Numbered from the stretch's first letter, positions 41,799 to 50,687 are shown. The stretch: DNA of 64,000 bases from Sphingomonas citri (GCF_019429485.1 NZ_JAHXZN010000001.1:434001-498000); one strand, 5' to 3'. Numbers and translations are program-made. Notes: generated by a model from the letters alone, not told the origin.

Positions 41799-41805
41799 AT
41801 TGGTA
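41799..41805. promoter_or_regulatory. ATTGGTA half-site in the TBDR/glycosylasparaginase intergenic region
   Basis: ATTGGTA on the plus strand (TACCAAT on the minus) lies in an AT-rich stretch (about 41788-41818) of an otherwise GC-rich region. The same heptamer, in the orientation of transcription, occurs upstream of the GlcN-6-P deaminase gene at 43717. It may be the half-site of a shared regulator. Confidence 0.3.
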
Positions 41806-41958
41806 AAGCTTACTTTCGCCCCTGTTTCATCAATCTGCCATAAAGGTCAATACCTGACAGGACCACTGACGTGACCAATCACGCGAGCGGTTGCACCGCG
41901 GCGTCGATCCGTGCTTCTCGTGCGCCGGGCCGCGCCGCGGCGACACGGAGGGGAGCGG

Positions 41959-42981
41959 ATGACGACGAGACGATCCTTGCTGGCGACGCTCGCCGCGATG
42001 GGCGGCGCGCTGCCGCTGGCCCGCGGCGCCGCTGCGGCCGGCGCGCCGGCGGGCGATGTGCGCGTGCTCTCCACCTGGGACTTCGGCGCCGCCGCCAACG
42101 ACGCCGCCTTCGCGCGGCTGCGCGCGGGCGGCACGCTGCTCGACGCGGTCGAGGCAGGCGCGCGCGTGCCCGAGGCCGATCCGGAGAACCACTCGGTCGG
42201 CTATGGCGGCTACCCCGATCGCGACGGTCATGTCACGCTCGACGCGGTGATCATGGACGATGCCGGCGCGGTCGGCGCGGTCGCCGCGCTGGAGGAGACG
42301 GTCCACGCCATCTCGGTCGCGCGGCGAGTCATGGAGAAGACGCCGCACACCTTCCTGGTCGGCGAGGGCGCCACCCGCTTCGCGCGCGAGCAGGGCTTCG
42401 AGAAGGTCGACCTGCTCACGCCTCCGGCGGAGCAGGCGTGGCGCGAGTGGCTCAAGACCGCCAAGTACCAGCCCGTCGCCAACAGCGAGACCGGCACCTA
42501 CGGCACCGCCGCGCCGCATCGCACGCCCGGCGGCGCGCTCGACCATGACACGATCGGGCTGCTCGCGCGCACCGCGGACGGGCGGATGGCGGGCGCCTGC
42601 ACCACCTCGGGCATGGCGTTCAAGATCCGCGGGCGCGTCGGCGACTCCCCCCAAGTCGGCGCCGGCCTCTACGTCGAGCGCGGCGTCGGCGGCGCCACCT
42701 CGACCGGGGTCGGCGAGGAGGTGACCCGTGTGGCAGGCAGCGCGCGCGTGGTCGCCTCGATGCGCGCGGGTCGCTCGGCGCAGGTGGCGTGCGAGGAGGT
42801 GGTGCGCCATATCGCCGCGCTGCGCGGCGACGCGATCAAGGGCATGCAGGTCGGTTTCCTCGCGCTCGACACGAAGGGCAACGTCGGCGCCTTCTGCCTG
42901 CTGCCCGGCTTCACCTATGCGGTGACCGACGCGCGCGGGACGACCACCGTTCACTCCGCCCCCTCGCTGTACCGCGCGTGA
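41959..42981 (+). CDS. Glycosylasparaginase/isoaspartyl peptidase, exported (Ntn hydrolase)
   Basis: This N-terminal-nucleophile hydrolase is expected to split the GlcNAc-asparagine bond of glycoprotein fragments. From ATG 41959, which follows GGAGGGGAG, it has 340 residues. The signal TTRRSLLATLAAMGGALPLA has a twin-arginine pattern. The autocleavage site HDTIG places the nucleophile at Thr198 and is followed by GACTTSGMAFK, typical of aspartylglucosaminidases. Export and the neighbouring GlcNAc operon fit use of GlcNAc-Asn outside the cytoplasm. Confidence 0.87.
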   Translation: MTTRRSLLATLAAMGGALPLARGAAAAGAPAGDVRVLSTWDFGAAANDAAFARLRAGGTLLDAVEAGARVPEADPENHSVGYGGYPDRDGHVTLDAVIMDDAGAVGAVAALEETVHAISVARRVMEKTPHTFLVGEGATRFAREQGFEKVDLLTPPAEQAWREWLKTAKYQPVANSETGTYGTAAPHRTPGGALDHDTIGLLARTADGRMAGACTTSGMAFKIRGRVGDSPQVGAGLYVERGVGGATSTGVGEEVTRVAGSARVVASMRAGRSAQVACEEVVRHIAALRGDAIKGMQVGFLALDTKGNVGAFCLLPGFTYAVTDARGTTTVHSAPSLYRA

Positions 42982-43712
42982 GGCGGCTGCTCGAGGTCTG
43001 CGTCGAGGACGCGCACGGCATCGCCGCGGCGGTAGAGGGTGGCGCCGACCGAATCGAGCTCTGCGCCGCGCTCGACGTCGGCGGCCTCACTCCCCCGCCC
43101 TCGCTGATTCGCGCCGCCGCGAGCGCACCGATCCCGGTCCATCTGCTCGTGCGGCCGCGCGCGGGCGACTTCGTCTATGACGCGGGCGAGCGACGGCTGG
43201 TCGAGGAGGACATCGGCGCCGCAGCGGACGCCGGGCTCGCCGGCGTGGTGATCGGTGCCAACGCGCGCGACGGCAGGCTCGACACCGACTGCCTCGCGCG
43301 CTGGGCGGAGGTGGCGCGCGAGCGAGCGCTGTCCCTGACGCTGCACCGCGCCTTCGACCTCACCCCCGACCCGCTAGCGGCGCTGGAACAGGCGGTGGCG
43401 CTCGGCTTCGATCGGATCCTCACCTCGGGCGGGGCGCCGCGCGCGATCGACGCGACCGACACCTTAACGTCGTTGGTCGCCGCGGCCGGCACCCGCATCA
43501 ACGTGCTCGTCGGCAGCGGCGTCTCGCCCGCGACGCTGCCGACCCTGCTCGCCACCGGCGCGCGCGAGGTCCATGCCTCGTGCCGCGTCGCACGCGCGGG
43601 CACCGGCGACGCCACGTTGCGCCGCTTCGGCTTCGTCGCCGAGACGAGCTACGCGACCGATCAGGCCACCGTCGCTCGGATCGCCGCGATGCTGCGCGAC
43701 GAGGCCGCTTGA
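42978..43712 (+). CDS. cutC: CutC family protein
   Basis: This TIM-barrel protein of the CutC family starts with GTG 42978, overlapping the glycosylasparaginase stop (GTGA), and has 244 residues. It shows LLEVCVEDAHGIAAAVEGGADRIELC, LTLHRAFDL and the C-terminal barrel LTSGGAP. CutC was named for copper tolerance, but many homologues sit in glycan-degradation operons, as here. It is coupled to the glycosylasparaginase, so an amino-sugar-related role is more likely than copper handling. Confidence 0.9.
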   Translation: MRRLLEVCVEDAHGIAAAVEGGADRIELCAALDVGGLTPPPSLIRAAASAPIPVHLLVRPRAGDFVYDAGERRLVEEDIGAAADAGLAGVVIGANARDGRLDTDCLARWAEVARERALSLTLHRAFDLTPDPLAALEQAVALGFDRILTSGGAPRAIDATDTLTSLVAAAGTRINVLVGSGVSPATLPTLLATGAREVHASCRVARAGTGDATLRRFGFVAETSYATDQATVARIAAMLRDEAA

Positions 43713-43740
43713 ACAATACCAATTTATAACTTAACCCTCT
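43712..43740 (+). promoter_or_regulatory. AT-rich promoter/operator region of the nag operon
   Basis: AATACCAATTTATAACTTAA (43715-43734) is a pronounced AT-rich island just before the deaminase gene. It includes TTATAA, usable as a -10, and the TACCAAT heptamer shared with the TBDR upstream region. It begins immediately after the cutC stop, so the nag genes can be controlled separately from cutC. Confidence 0.4.
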
Positions 43741-43781
43741 GGGAAACGCCGTCGCGGTCCCGCGCGGCAGGGGAGCCCAGC

Positions 43782-44840
43782 ATGATCGCGACGACCGACC
43801 AGCCACCGGCGAAGGACGCGACCGCCACGCTGATGCACGCCGAGGCGGCCGAGGCGGGCGCGGCGGTGGCACGGCTGCTCGCGGCCAATCGCGCGACGCT
43901 CGCCGCGCTGGGCGAGCGGCTCCGCGCCGCCCCGCCGGCGGTGGTCGTCACCTGCGCGCGCGGCTCGTCGGATCACGCCGCGACCTACGGCAAATATCTG
44001 ATCGAGACCTTCATCGGCGTGCCCGTCGCCTCCGCCGCCCCCTCGGTGGCCTCGGTCTATGCCGCCGACGTCGCCCCCTCCGGCGGCCTCTGCATCGCGA
44101 TATCGCAGAGCGGGCGCAGCCCCGACCTGCTCGCCAGCGTCGCCGCGCAGAAGGCGGCCGGCGCGCACGTCGTCGCGCTGGTCAACGACACCACCTCCCC
44201 GCTCGCCGAGACCGCCGACACGCTGGTGCCGCTGATGGCAGGGCCGGAGCGCTCGGTCGCCGCGACCAAGTCGTACATCGCCGCGCTCGCCGCGCTGGCG
44301 CTGCTCACCGCCGAGTGGAGCCAGGACGCCGCGCTCACCGAAGCGCTTGACCGCCTGCCCGAGCGGCTCGGCGCCGCCTGGGCGCTCGACTGGAGCGGCG
44401 TGGTCGCGCTGCTGCGCGACGCCAGCAACCTGTTCGTGATCGGCCGCGGCCTCGGCTTCGGCATGGCGCAGGAGGCAGCACTCAAGCTCAAGGAGACCTG
44501 CGCGCTCCACGCCGAGGCGTTCAGCAGCGCCGAGGTGCGCCACGGCCCGATGGCGATCGTCGACGCCGGCTTCCCGCTGATCGCCTTCGCCACCTCGGAC
44601 CAGGCCGGCGACGGCGTGCGCGAGGCTGCTGCCGAGTTCGCGCAGCGCGACGCGCGCGTCGCGCTCGCCGACGCCGCGCAGGACGGGGCGGGCAGCCCGG
44701 CGGCGCTGCGCGACCATCCCGCGCTCGAGCCGGTGCTGATGATCCAGAGCTTCTACCGCATGGCGAACGCGCTCTCGGTCGCGCGCGGGCTCGATCCCGA
44801 CTCGCCGCGCCATCTCAGCAAGGTCACCAAGACGCTATGA
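43782..44840 (+). CDS. nagB2: SIS-domain glucosamine-6-phosphate deaminase (NagB-II type)
   Basis: The 352-residue protein has two SIS domains like the isomerase half of GlmS, without the glutaminase domain. The phosphosugar motifs CARGSSDHAATYGKYLIE, ISQSGRSPDLLAS and MAGPERSVAATKSY are clear, with the C-terminal HLSKVTKTL. NagB-II enzymes convert GlcN-6-P to fructose-6-P and ammonia. It is the first gene of the nag operon and its stop overlaps nagA (ATGA). The alternative, a non-specific sugar isomerase, is less likely given the context. Confidence 0.88.
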   Translation: MIATTDQPPAKDATATLMHAEAAEAGAAVARLLAANRATLAALGERLRAAPPAVVVTCARGSSDHAATYGKYLIETFIGVPVASAAPSVASVYAADVAPSGGLCIAISQSGRSPDLLASVAAQKAAGAHVVALVNDTTSPLAETADTLVPLMAGPERSVAATKSYIAALAALALLTAEWSQDAALTEALDRLPERLGAAWALDWSGVVALLRDASNLFVIGRGLGFGMAQEAALKLKETCALHAEAFSSAEVRHGPMAIVDAGFPLIAFATSDQAGDGVREAAAEFAQRDARVALADAAQDGAGSPAALRDHPALEPVLMIQSFYRMANALSVARGLDPDSPRHLSKVTKTL

Positions 44841-46006
44841 CGACGCACAGCTTCCGCAACGGCCGGATCGCGACGCGCGACGGCGTGCTCGACGCGGCGA
44901 CGATCGAGGTCGCCGCCGACGGCACGATCGCGGCGCTGCGCGCGGGCGCCGAGCGCGAGGCGGTCGACCTCGCCGGCGGCTGGGTGATGCCGGGCTTCAT
45001 TGACACCCAGGTCAACGGCGGCGGCGGCGTGCTCTTCAACGACACGCCGACGGTCGAGGGCATCGCCGCGATCGGCGCGGCGCACGCGCCCTACGGCACC
45101 ACCGGCTTCATGCCGACGCTGATCAGCGATCGCCCCGCGGTGATCGCGCGCGGGCTCGACGCCACCGATGAAGCGATCGAAGCGGGCGTGCCCGGCGTGC
45201 TCGGCACCCACGTCGAGGGACCGGTGCTGAGCCTCGCGCGCAAGGGCATCCACGATCCCGCGCGCTTCCAGCCGCTCGACGACGAATTGATGGCGCTGCT
45301 GCTCCAGCCGCGCCGCGGCGTGGTGATGGTGACGCTGGCGCCCGAGCGCGTGAGCGCCGAGCAGATCGCGACGCTGGCGCGCGCCGGCGTGCGCGTCTGC
45401 CTCGGCCACACCGACGCCGACTATGCCACCGCCACCGCCGCCTTCGCCGCGGGTGCGACTGGCGTCACTCATCTGTTCAACGCGATGTCGCCGCTGGTGC
45501 ATCGCGCCCCGGGCGTGGTCGGCGCGTCGCTCGACGACCAGCACGCATGGTGCGGGATCATCGTCGACGGCTTCCACGTCGACGACGCCGCGCTGCGCAT
45601 CGCGCTGCGCGCGCGGCCGGTCGACCGCTTCATGCTGGTGTCCGACGCGATGCCCTGCGTCGGCGCGGCGCGGAAGGACTTCGTGCTCCAGGGCAAGCCG
45701 ATCCACGTCGAGGACGGCCGCTGCGTCGGTGCCGACGGCACGCTCGCCGGCTCGGACCTCGACATGGCGGGCGCGGTGCGCAACGCGGTGCGGCGGCTCG
45801 GCCTTGCGCCCGAGATCGCGGGAGCGCTGGCGGCGACCAGCCCCGCCGCCTTCCTCGGCCTGGAGGCGGAGCGCGGCGCGCTCGCCGCCGGGCTGCGCGC
45901 CGACTGGGTGCGGCTCGACGCCGACCTCCAGCCGCTCGGCACCTGGATCGGCGGCGAGGAGCGCGTCGTGCTGCCGCAGCAGGCGCGCGGCGAGCCCGTC
46001 ACCTGA
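44837..46006 (+). CDS. nagA: N-acetylglucosamine-6-phosphate deacetylase
   Basis: NagA removes acetate from GlcNAc-6-P to give GlcN-6-P for the preceding deaminase. The 389-residue amidohydrolase shows GFIDTQVNGGGG, THVEGP, LGHTDADYATA, THLFNAMSPLVHR and the catalytic Asp in DAMP-like VSDAMPCV. It is cotranscribed with the SIS deaminase and the PTS genes. Together they provide a complete GlcNAc degradation route from phosphorylated sugar to glycolysis. Confidence 0.95.
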   Translation: MTTHSFRNGRIATRDGVLDAATIEVAADGTIAALRAGAEREAVDLAGGWVMPGFIDTQVNGGGGVLFNDTPTVEGIAAIGAAHAPYGTTGFMPTLISDRPAVIARGLDATDEAIEAGVPGVLGTHVEGPVLSLARKGIHDPARFQPLDDELMALLLQPRRGVVMVTLAPERVSAEQIATLARAGVRVCLGHTDADYATATAAFAAGATGVTHLFNAMSPLVHRAPGVVGASLDDQHAWCGIIVDGFHVDDAALRIALRARPVDRFMLVSDAMPCVGAARKDFVLQGKPIHVEDGRCVGADGTLAGSDLDMAGAVRNAVRRLGLAPEIAGALAATSPAAFLGLEAERGALAAGLRADWVRLDADLQPLGTWIGGEERVVLPQQARGEPVT

Positions 46007-46035
46007 CTTCTCCTCATCCCCCGTCCGGAGCACTC

Positions 46036-48510
46036 ATGGCCACCATCTCGCTGACCGCACCATTGGAGGGCTGGGTCAGCCCGCTCGACGAGGTCGTCGA
46101 CGCGGTCTTCGCGGAACGGATGCTGGGGGACGGGCTGGCGATCGATCCGACCGGTGACGTGCTCGTCGCGCCGTGCGACGCGCGCGTGCTGGTGGTGCAG
46201 CCGAGTGGGCACGCGATCACGCTGGAGACGCCCGAGGGGGCGCAGCTGCTGATCCATCTCGGGATCGACACGGTCGCGCTCGACGGGCGGGGGTTCGAGC
46301 CTTTGGTCGCGGCGGGAACGACGGTGACGCGCGGCCAGCCGCTGATCCGCTTCGACCTCGACCTGATCGTGCGCGAGGCGCAGGCGGCGATCACGCCGGT
46401 GATCGTCACCAACGGCGAGCGCTTCGCCATCGCCGGGCGTGCCGAGACCGGGGCGGTGGCGATCGGCGCGCCGCTGCTCACACTGGTGGCGCGCGAGGCC
46501 GCGGCGGTGGAGGATGCGAGCGACGGCCCGACAGTCCGCCGCGCCGTCACCGTGGCGCTGTCGCACGGCATCCACGCCCGTCCCGCCGCCAAGATCGCGG
46601 CGGCGGCCAAGACCTTCTCCGCCGAGGTCACGCTCACCAAGGGCGAGCGCTCAGCCAGCGCGCGCAGCCCGGTCGGTCTGCTCTCGCTGATCGTCGCGCA
46701 CCGTGACGAGCTGACGATCGAGGCGCGCGGTGTGGACGCCGAGGCGGCGGTCACCGCCATCGCCGAGCTGCTCGCCACCGATCTCGACGAGGGCGAGACC
46801 GCGCCCTCGCCCGCTCCCGCCCCGGCGAAGCCGCGCAGGGTACCGGTGGGCGCCATCGCCGGCGTCACCGCATCCCCCGGTCTCGCGATCGGCGCCGTCG
46901 CGCGCTGGCAGGTGCGCGACCTCGACGTCCCGACCACCGGCGTCGGCATCGCCGCCGAGGAGGCGTGCTTCGAGTCGGCGCGCGCCGCGCTCGCCGACGA
47001 CCTCGCCGCGCGCTCGGCGGGAGCGACCGGGCCGGCGCGCGCGATCTTCCAGGCGCATGCCGACATGCTCGCCGACCCGGCACTGCTCGACGCCGCCCAC
47101 CGCGCGATCACGGGTGGAGCGAGCGCGGCGCAGGCGTGGCGCGACGCCATCCGCCCGCAGGCCGAAGCGCTGCGCGCCGGCGGCGACCCGCGGCTGGCCG
47201 AGCGCGCCGACGACATGCGCGACCTCGAGCGCCAGCTGATCGCGCGGCTGATGGGAGTGGAGCAGGAGGTCGCGTTGCTGCCCGACGGCGCGATCGTGCT
47301 CGCCGACGACCTGCTGCCGTCGCAACTGATGGCGCTCGACCTCGATCGGGCGGCAGGGCTCGCGATCGAGCGCGGCGGCCCGACCTCGCACGTCGCGATC
47401 CTGGCCGCCTCGCGCGGACTGCCCGCGCTGGTGGCGTTGGGTGCGGCGGTACGCGACCTGGCCGAGGGCACCCGCGTCGTGCTCGACGCGAGCGAGGGTC
47501 TGCTCCATGTCGCGCCGTCGCCCGAGCTCGTCGCTGACGCCGAGGCGCGCCTCGCTGCCGTCGCCGAACGTCGCGCCGCCGCGCGCGCGCGCGCCGCCGA
47601 GGAATGCCGCACCGCCGATGGCACGCGGATCGAGGTGGTCGCGAACTGCGGCTCGGCCGAGGACGCACGCGTCGCCGCCGCCAACGGGGCCGAGGGATGC
47701 GGGCTGCTGCGCACCGAGTTGCTGTTCCTCGAACGCGCCACCGCCCCCGACGTCACCGAGCAGACAGCGGCGTATCAGTCGGTCGCCGACGCGCTGGCGG
47801 GCAAGCCGGTGATCGTCCGCCTGCTCGACATCGGCGGCGACAAGCCCGCGCCCTATCTGCCGATCGGGCCGGAGGAGAATCCCGCGCTCGGCCTGCGCGG
47901 CATCCGCGTCGGGCTGGCGCACCCCGACATCCTCGACGACCAGTTGCGCGCCATCCTCGCGGTTCGGCCCTTGGGCCAGTGCCGCATCATGGTGCCGATG
48001 GTGGTCGGGCTCGACGAGCTGCGCCAGGTGCGCGCCGCGCTCGACCGCGTCGGCGGCGGCGACGGCGTCGAGCTCGGCATCATGGTCGAGACCCCCGCCG
48101 CAGCGGTGACCGCGGCGCAGCTCGCGCGCGAGGCCGATTTCCTGTCGATCGGCACCAACGATCTCACCCAATATGCACTGGCGATGGACCGCGGCAACGC
48201 CGCGGTCGCGGGCGCGCTCGACGGGCTCCATCCCGCGGTGCTGCGCCTGATCGAGCAGACCGTCGCCGGCGGCGCGCGCCACGCGCGCTGGACCGGCGTG
48301 TGCGGCGGGCTCGCCTCCGATCCGCTCGCGGTGCCGATCCTGGTCGGGCTCGGCGTCACCGAACTGTCGGTCGCGCCCGCCGCAGTCGCCGACATCAAGG
48401 CGCTGGTGCGCGACCTCGACATGGTCTGCGCGCGGGATCACGCCCGCGCCGCGCTCGACTGCGCGGGTGCCGCCGAGGTCCGCCAGCTCGCACGGGAGTT
48501 CGCACGATGA
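46036..48510 (+). CDS. nagF: PTS fusion protein EIIA(Glc)-HPr-enzyme I for GlcNAc
   Basis: The 824-residue protein joins three PTS parts. An EIIA(Glc) domain (1-150) has phospho-His74 in LLIHLGIDTV and partner His59. An HPr domain (about 165-250) has His180 in SHGIHARPAAK. Enzyme I (about 275-824) has His452 in GGPTSHVAILA and the PEP site NDLTQYAL. ATG 46036 follows CCGGAG. It carries phosphate from PEP to the EIIB domain of the next gene, with which it has an ATGA overlap, so the GlcNAc uptake chain is self-contained. Confidence 0.95.
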   Translation: MATISLTAPLEGWVSPLDEVVDAVFAERMLGDGLAIDPTGDVLVAPCDARVLVVQPSGHAITLETPEGAQLLIHLGIDTVALDGRGFEPLVAAGTTVTRGQPLIRFDLDLIVREAQAAITPVIVTNGERFAIAGRAETGAVAIGAPLLTLVAREAAAVEDASDGPTVRRAVTVALSHGIHARPAAKIAAAAKTFSAEVTLTKGERSASARSPVGLLSLIVAHRDELTIEARGVDAEAAVTAIAELLATDLDEGETAPSPAPAPAKPRRVPVGAIAGVTASPGLAIGAVARWQVRDLDVPTTGVGIAAEEACFESARAALADDLAARSAGATGPARAIFQAHADMLADPALLDAAHRAITGGASAAQAWRDAIRPQAEALRAGGDPRLAERADDMRDLERQLIARLMGVEQEVALLPDGAIVLADDLLPSQLMALDLDRAAGLAIERGGPTSHVAILAASRGLPALVALGAAVRDLAEGTRVVLDASEGLLHVAPSPELVADAEARLAAVAERRAAARARAAEECRTADGTRIEVVANCGSAEDARVAAANGAEGCGLLRTELLFLERATAPDVTEQTAAYQSVADALAGKPVIVRLLDIGGDKPAPYLPIGPEENPALGLRGIRVGLAHPDILDDQLRAILAVRPLGQCRIMVPMVVGLDELRQVRAALDRVGGGDGVELGIMVETPAAAVTAAQLAREADFLSIGTNDLTQYALAMDRGNAAVAGALDGLHPAVLRLIEQTVAGGARHARWTGVCGGLASDPLAVPILVGLGVTELSVAPAAVADIKALVRDLDMVCARDHARAALDCAGAAEVRQLAREFAR

Positions 48511-50207
48511 AGTCGATCCTGGGAACGCTCCAGCCGCTCGGCCGCGCATTGATGCTGCCGATCGCGGTGCTGCCGATCGCGGGGCTGCTGCTGCGGCTCG
48601 GCCAGCCCGACCTGCTCGACATCGCCTTCGTCAGCGCGGCGGGTGACGCGATCTTCAACCATCTCGGGCTGCTATTCGCGATCGGCGTCTCCACCGGCTT
48701 CGCGCGCGACGGCAACGGCGCCGCCTGCCTCGCCGGCATGGTGTGCTTCCTCGTCGCCACCGAGGCGAGCAAGGTGCTGCTCACCGTGCCGCCCGAGGCC
48801 ATTGCCGGGCTGACCGGCGCGAGCGTCGACCTCGCGGTGGCGGCGTGGAAGGCCAAGGCGATCGCGCGGCTGGACGTGCCGATCGGGATTATCTCGGGGC
48901 TGGTCGGGGGCGGCTTCTACAACCGCTTCTCGACCGTGAAGCTTCCGGAGTATCTCGCCTTCTTCGGCGGGCGGCGGTTCGTGCCGATCGTCAGCGGCGT
49001 CGCCGGGCTGGTGCTGGCGGTCGCGGTCGGGCTCGGCTTCGCCGGGATAAGCAGCGGGATCGACCAGCTGAGCTACGCGATCACGGGCGCGGGGAGTGTC
49101 GGGCTGTTCCTGTTCGGCCTTCTCAACCGATTGCTGCTCGTCACCGGACTGCACCATCTGATCAACAACATCGCCTGGTTCGTGATGGGCGACTTTCACG
49201 GCGCCAACGGCGACCTGCGGCGCTTCTTCGCGGGCGACCCGAGCGCGGGCGCGTTCATGGCGGGCTTCTTCCCGATCATGATGTTCGGCCTGCCCGCCGC
49301 CTGTCTCGCGATGTACCACGCCGCCCCGCGCGACCGGCGCAAGGAGGTTGGCGGCATGCTGTTCAGCCTGGCGCTGACCTCGGCGCTGACCGGCGTAACC
49401 GAGCCGATCGAGTTCAGCTTCATGTTCCTCGCGCCCGTGCTCTACGCGGTCCACGCGGTGCTGACCGGACTGTCGATGGCGCTGATGGCGGCGCTGGGGG
49501 TGAAGCTCGGCTTCGGCTTCTCCGCCGGATTGCTCGACTATGTGCTGAACTTCTCCAAGGCGACGCGGCCGCTGCTGCTCCTGCCGGTCGGGGCGGTGTA
49601 CGGCGTGCTCTATTACGGGCTGTTCCGCTTCTTCATCGCCAAGCTCAACCTCAAGACGCCGGGGCGCGACGACGCCCCCGCGGCGACCGCGGCGCCGGTG
49701 GCGGTGGGCGAGCGCGGTGCGGCCTTCGCGCGCGCGCTGGGCGGGGGCGCGAACCTGACCAACGTCGGCGCCTGCACCACCCGGCTGCGGCTCGGCGTGC
49801 GCGACCAGGCGGCGGTAGACGAGGCCGCGCTCAAGGCGCTCGGCGCGCGCGGCGTGATCCGCCCCTCCCCGACCGCGCTCCAGGTGGTGCTCGGCCCGAT
49901 CGCCGACAGCGTCGCGGTCGAGATCCGCGACGCGCTGGCGGCGGGCGGCGGCGTCGCCGTCGCGGCGGTCGAGGAGCCGGCGGCCGCCGCCACCACGGTG
50001 ACGCTGGCGCCGGCGCTGCTCGCTGCGCTCGGCGGCGCCGGCAACGTGCGCGAAGCGAGCGTCCACGCCGGCCGGATACGGGTCAAATTGAGCGGCGCGG
50101 TGATCGACGAGGCGGCGCTACGCGACGCAGGGGTCCGGCAGGTAGCGCGACCGAGCGAAAGCGTCGTCCACCTGCTCACGGGCGAGCCGGAGGCGCTGCT
50201 GGGTTAG
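48507..50207 (+). CDS. nagE: PTS GlcNAc permease EIIC-EIIB with a degenerate second EIIB
   Basis: The 566-residue permease has an N-terminal EIIC domain of about ten helices (1-390; TEPIEFSFMFLAPVLY, HHLINNIAWFVMG). A first EIIB domain follows (phospho-Cys423 in NVGACTTRLRLGV). A second EIIB-like domain (about 495-566) has His520 in place of the cysteine (SVHAGRIRV aligns with GACTTRLRL). It should phosphorylate GlcNAc during import using NagF. It is the last gene of the nag operon. The second B domain appears unable to take phosphate on cysteine. Confidence 0.93.
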   Translation: MKSILGTLQPLGRALMLPIAVLPIAGLLLRLGQPDLLDIAFVSAAGDAIFNHLGLLFAIGVSTGFARDGNGAACLAGMVCFLVATEASKVLLTVPPEAIAGLTGASVDLAVAAWKAKAIARLDVPIGIISGLVGGGFYNRFSTVKLPEYLAFFGGRRFVPIVSGVAGLVLAVAVGLGFAGISSGIDQLSYAITGAGSVGLFLFGLLNRLLLVTGLHHLINNIAWFVMGDFHGANGDLRRFFAGDPSAGAFMAGFFPIMMFGLPAACLAMYHAAPRDRRKEVGGMLFSLALTSALTGVTEPIEFSFMFLAPVLYAVHAVLTGLSMALMAALGVKLGFGFSAGLLDYVLNFSKATRPLLLLPVGAVYGVLYYGLFRFFIAKLNLKTPGRDDAPAATAAPVAVGERGAAFARALGGGANLTNVGACTTRLRLGVRDQAAVDEAALKALGARGVIRPSPTALQVVLGPIADSVAVEIRDALAAGGGVAVAAVEEPAAAATTVTLAPALLAALGGAGNVREASVHAGRIRVKLSGAVIDEAALRDAGVRQVARPSESVVHLLTGEPEALLG

Positions 50208-50249
50208 TTCCTACGGGCGCTGAGGAAGATTGTCGATCCGCCTCTTCGG

Positions 50250-50385
50250 GGAAAGTGGCGCGCGAAGCGCGTCGGATGGGTGTGTCCGGTGGTGAGTCCG
50301 TGGTCCCTCCCCGCGCGGGTCATCCCTCCGTCAGGAGTTCGGCCTGCCAACCTTCCCTTGCAGGGGAGAATGGTTTCGATGTCGG
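50250..50385. repeat. Possible degenerate intergenic repeat between nagE and vapD
   Basis: On the minus strand TTCTCCCCTGCAAGGGAAGG, TGACGGAGGGATGACC and the self-complementary GCGCGCGAAGCGCG follow one another. Short motifs of this style are scattered in intergenic regions of sphingomonads. No second copy is present in the window, so this rests on appearance only. Confidence 0.3.
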
Positions 50386-50402
50386 CTCAACCCAGGGAGT
50401 CC

Positions 50403-50687
50403 TCACCGCAGAGCGGCGGACAGATCACTCTCCTCGTCGATGCGCAGCATGCGGATGTCCAGCACCGACGGCGCGAACCAGGCGCACAGCCGGCTGAGGT
50501 CCTGCACCGCGAGCACGCAGTCGACCGCTCTGGCGGCCTCGCTGACGTAAAGGCTGGCGCCGTCTCGCTGGGCAAAGCCGTGGTGGCGCAGGATGTCGCT
50601 CACCTCGCGATAGGCATCGCGCAGCGACGGACTGGGATATCGCCGTTCGAGGATGGTCGCGTCGAGGTCGAACACGATCGCGTACAT
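50403..50687 (-). CDS. vapD: VapD family endoribonuclease
   Basis: The 94-residue protein begins MYAIVFDLDATILERRYPSP and ends with the family signature CAWFAPSVLDIRMLRIDEES, both hallmarks of VapD. VapD proteins are ferredoxin-fold ribonucleases related to Cas2 and are linked to toxin-antitoxin systems and persistence. No antitoxin-like gene is adjacent and no CRISPR array is present, so it looks solitary. It lies downstream of trxA on the same strand, past a strong terminator. Confidence 0.85.
   Translation of the reverse strand: MYAIVFDLDATILERRYPSPSLRDAYREVSDILRHHGFAQRDGASLYVSEAARAVDCVLAVQDLSRLCAWFAPSVLDIRMLRIDEESDLSAALR

Noticed and set aside
42978..43712. CutC as a copper homeostasis gene
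   Set aside because: No copper-related gene is nearby. It is translationally coupled to a glycosylasparaginase in an amino-sugar locus.
45547..46035. N-terminal extension of the PTS fusion gene upstream of ATG 46036
   Set aside because: The extension overlaps nagA in another frame and encodes Arg-rich sequence. ATG 46036 has a good ribosome site and begins directly with the EIIA domain.
50403..50687. VapD as part of a CRISPR-Cas system because of its Cas2-like fold
   Set aside because: There is no repeat-spacer array and no other cas gene in the window. The sequence matches VapD at both ends.
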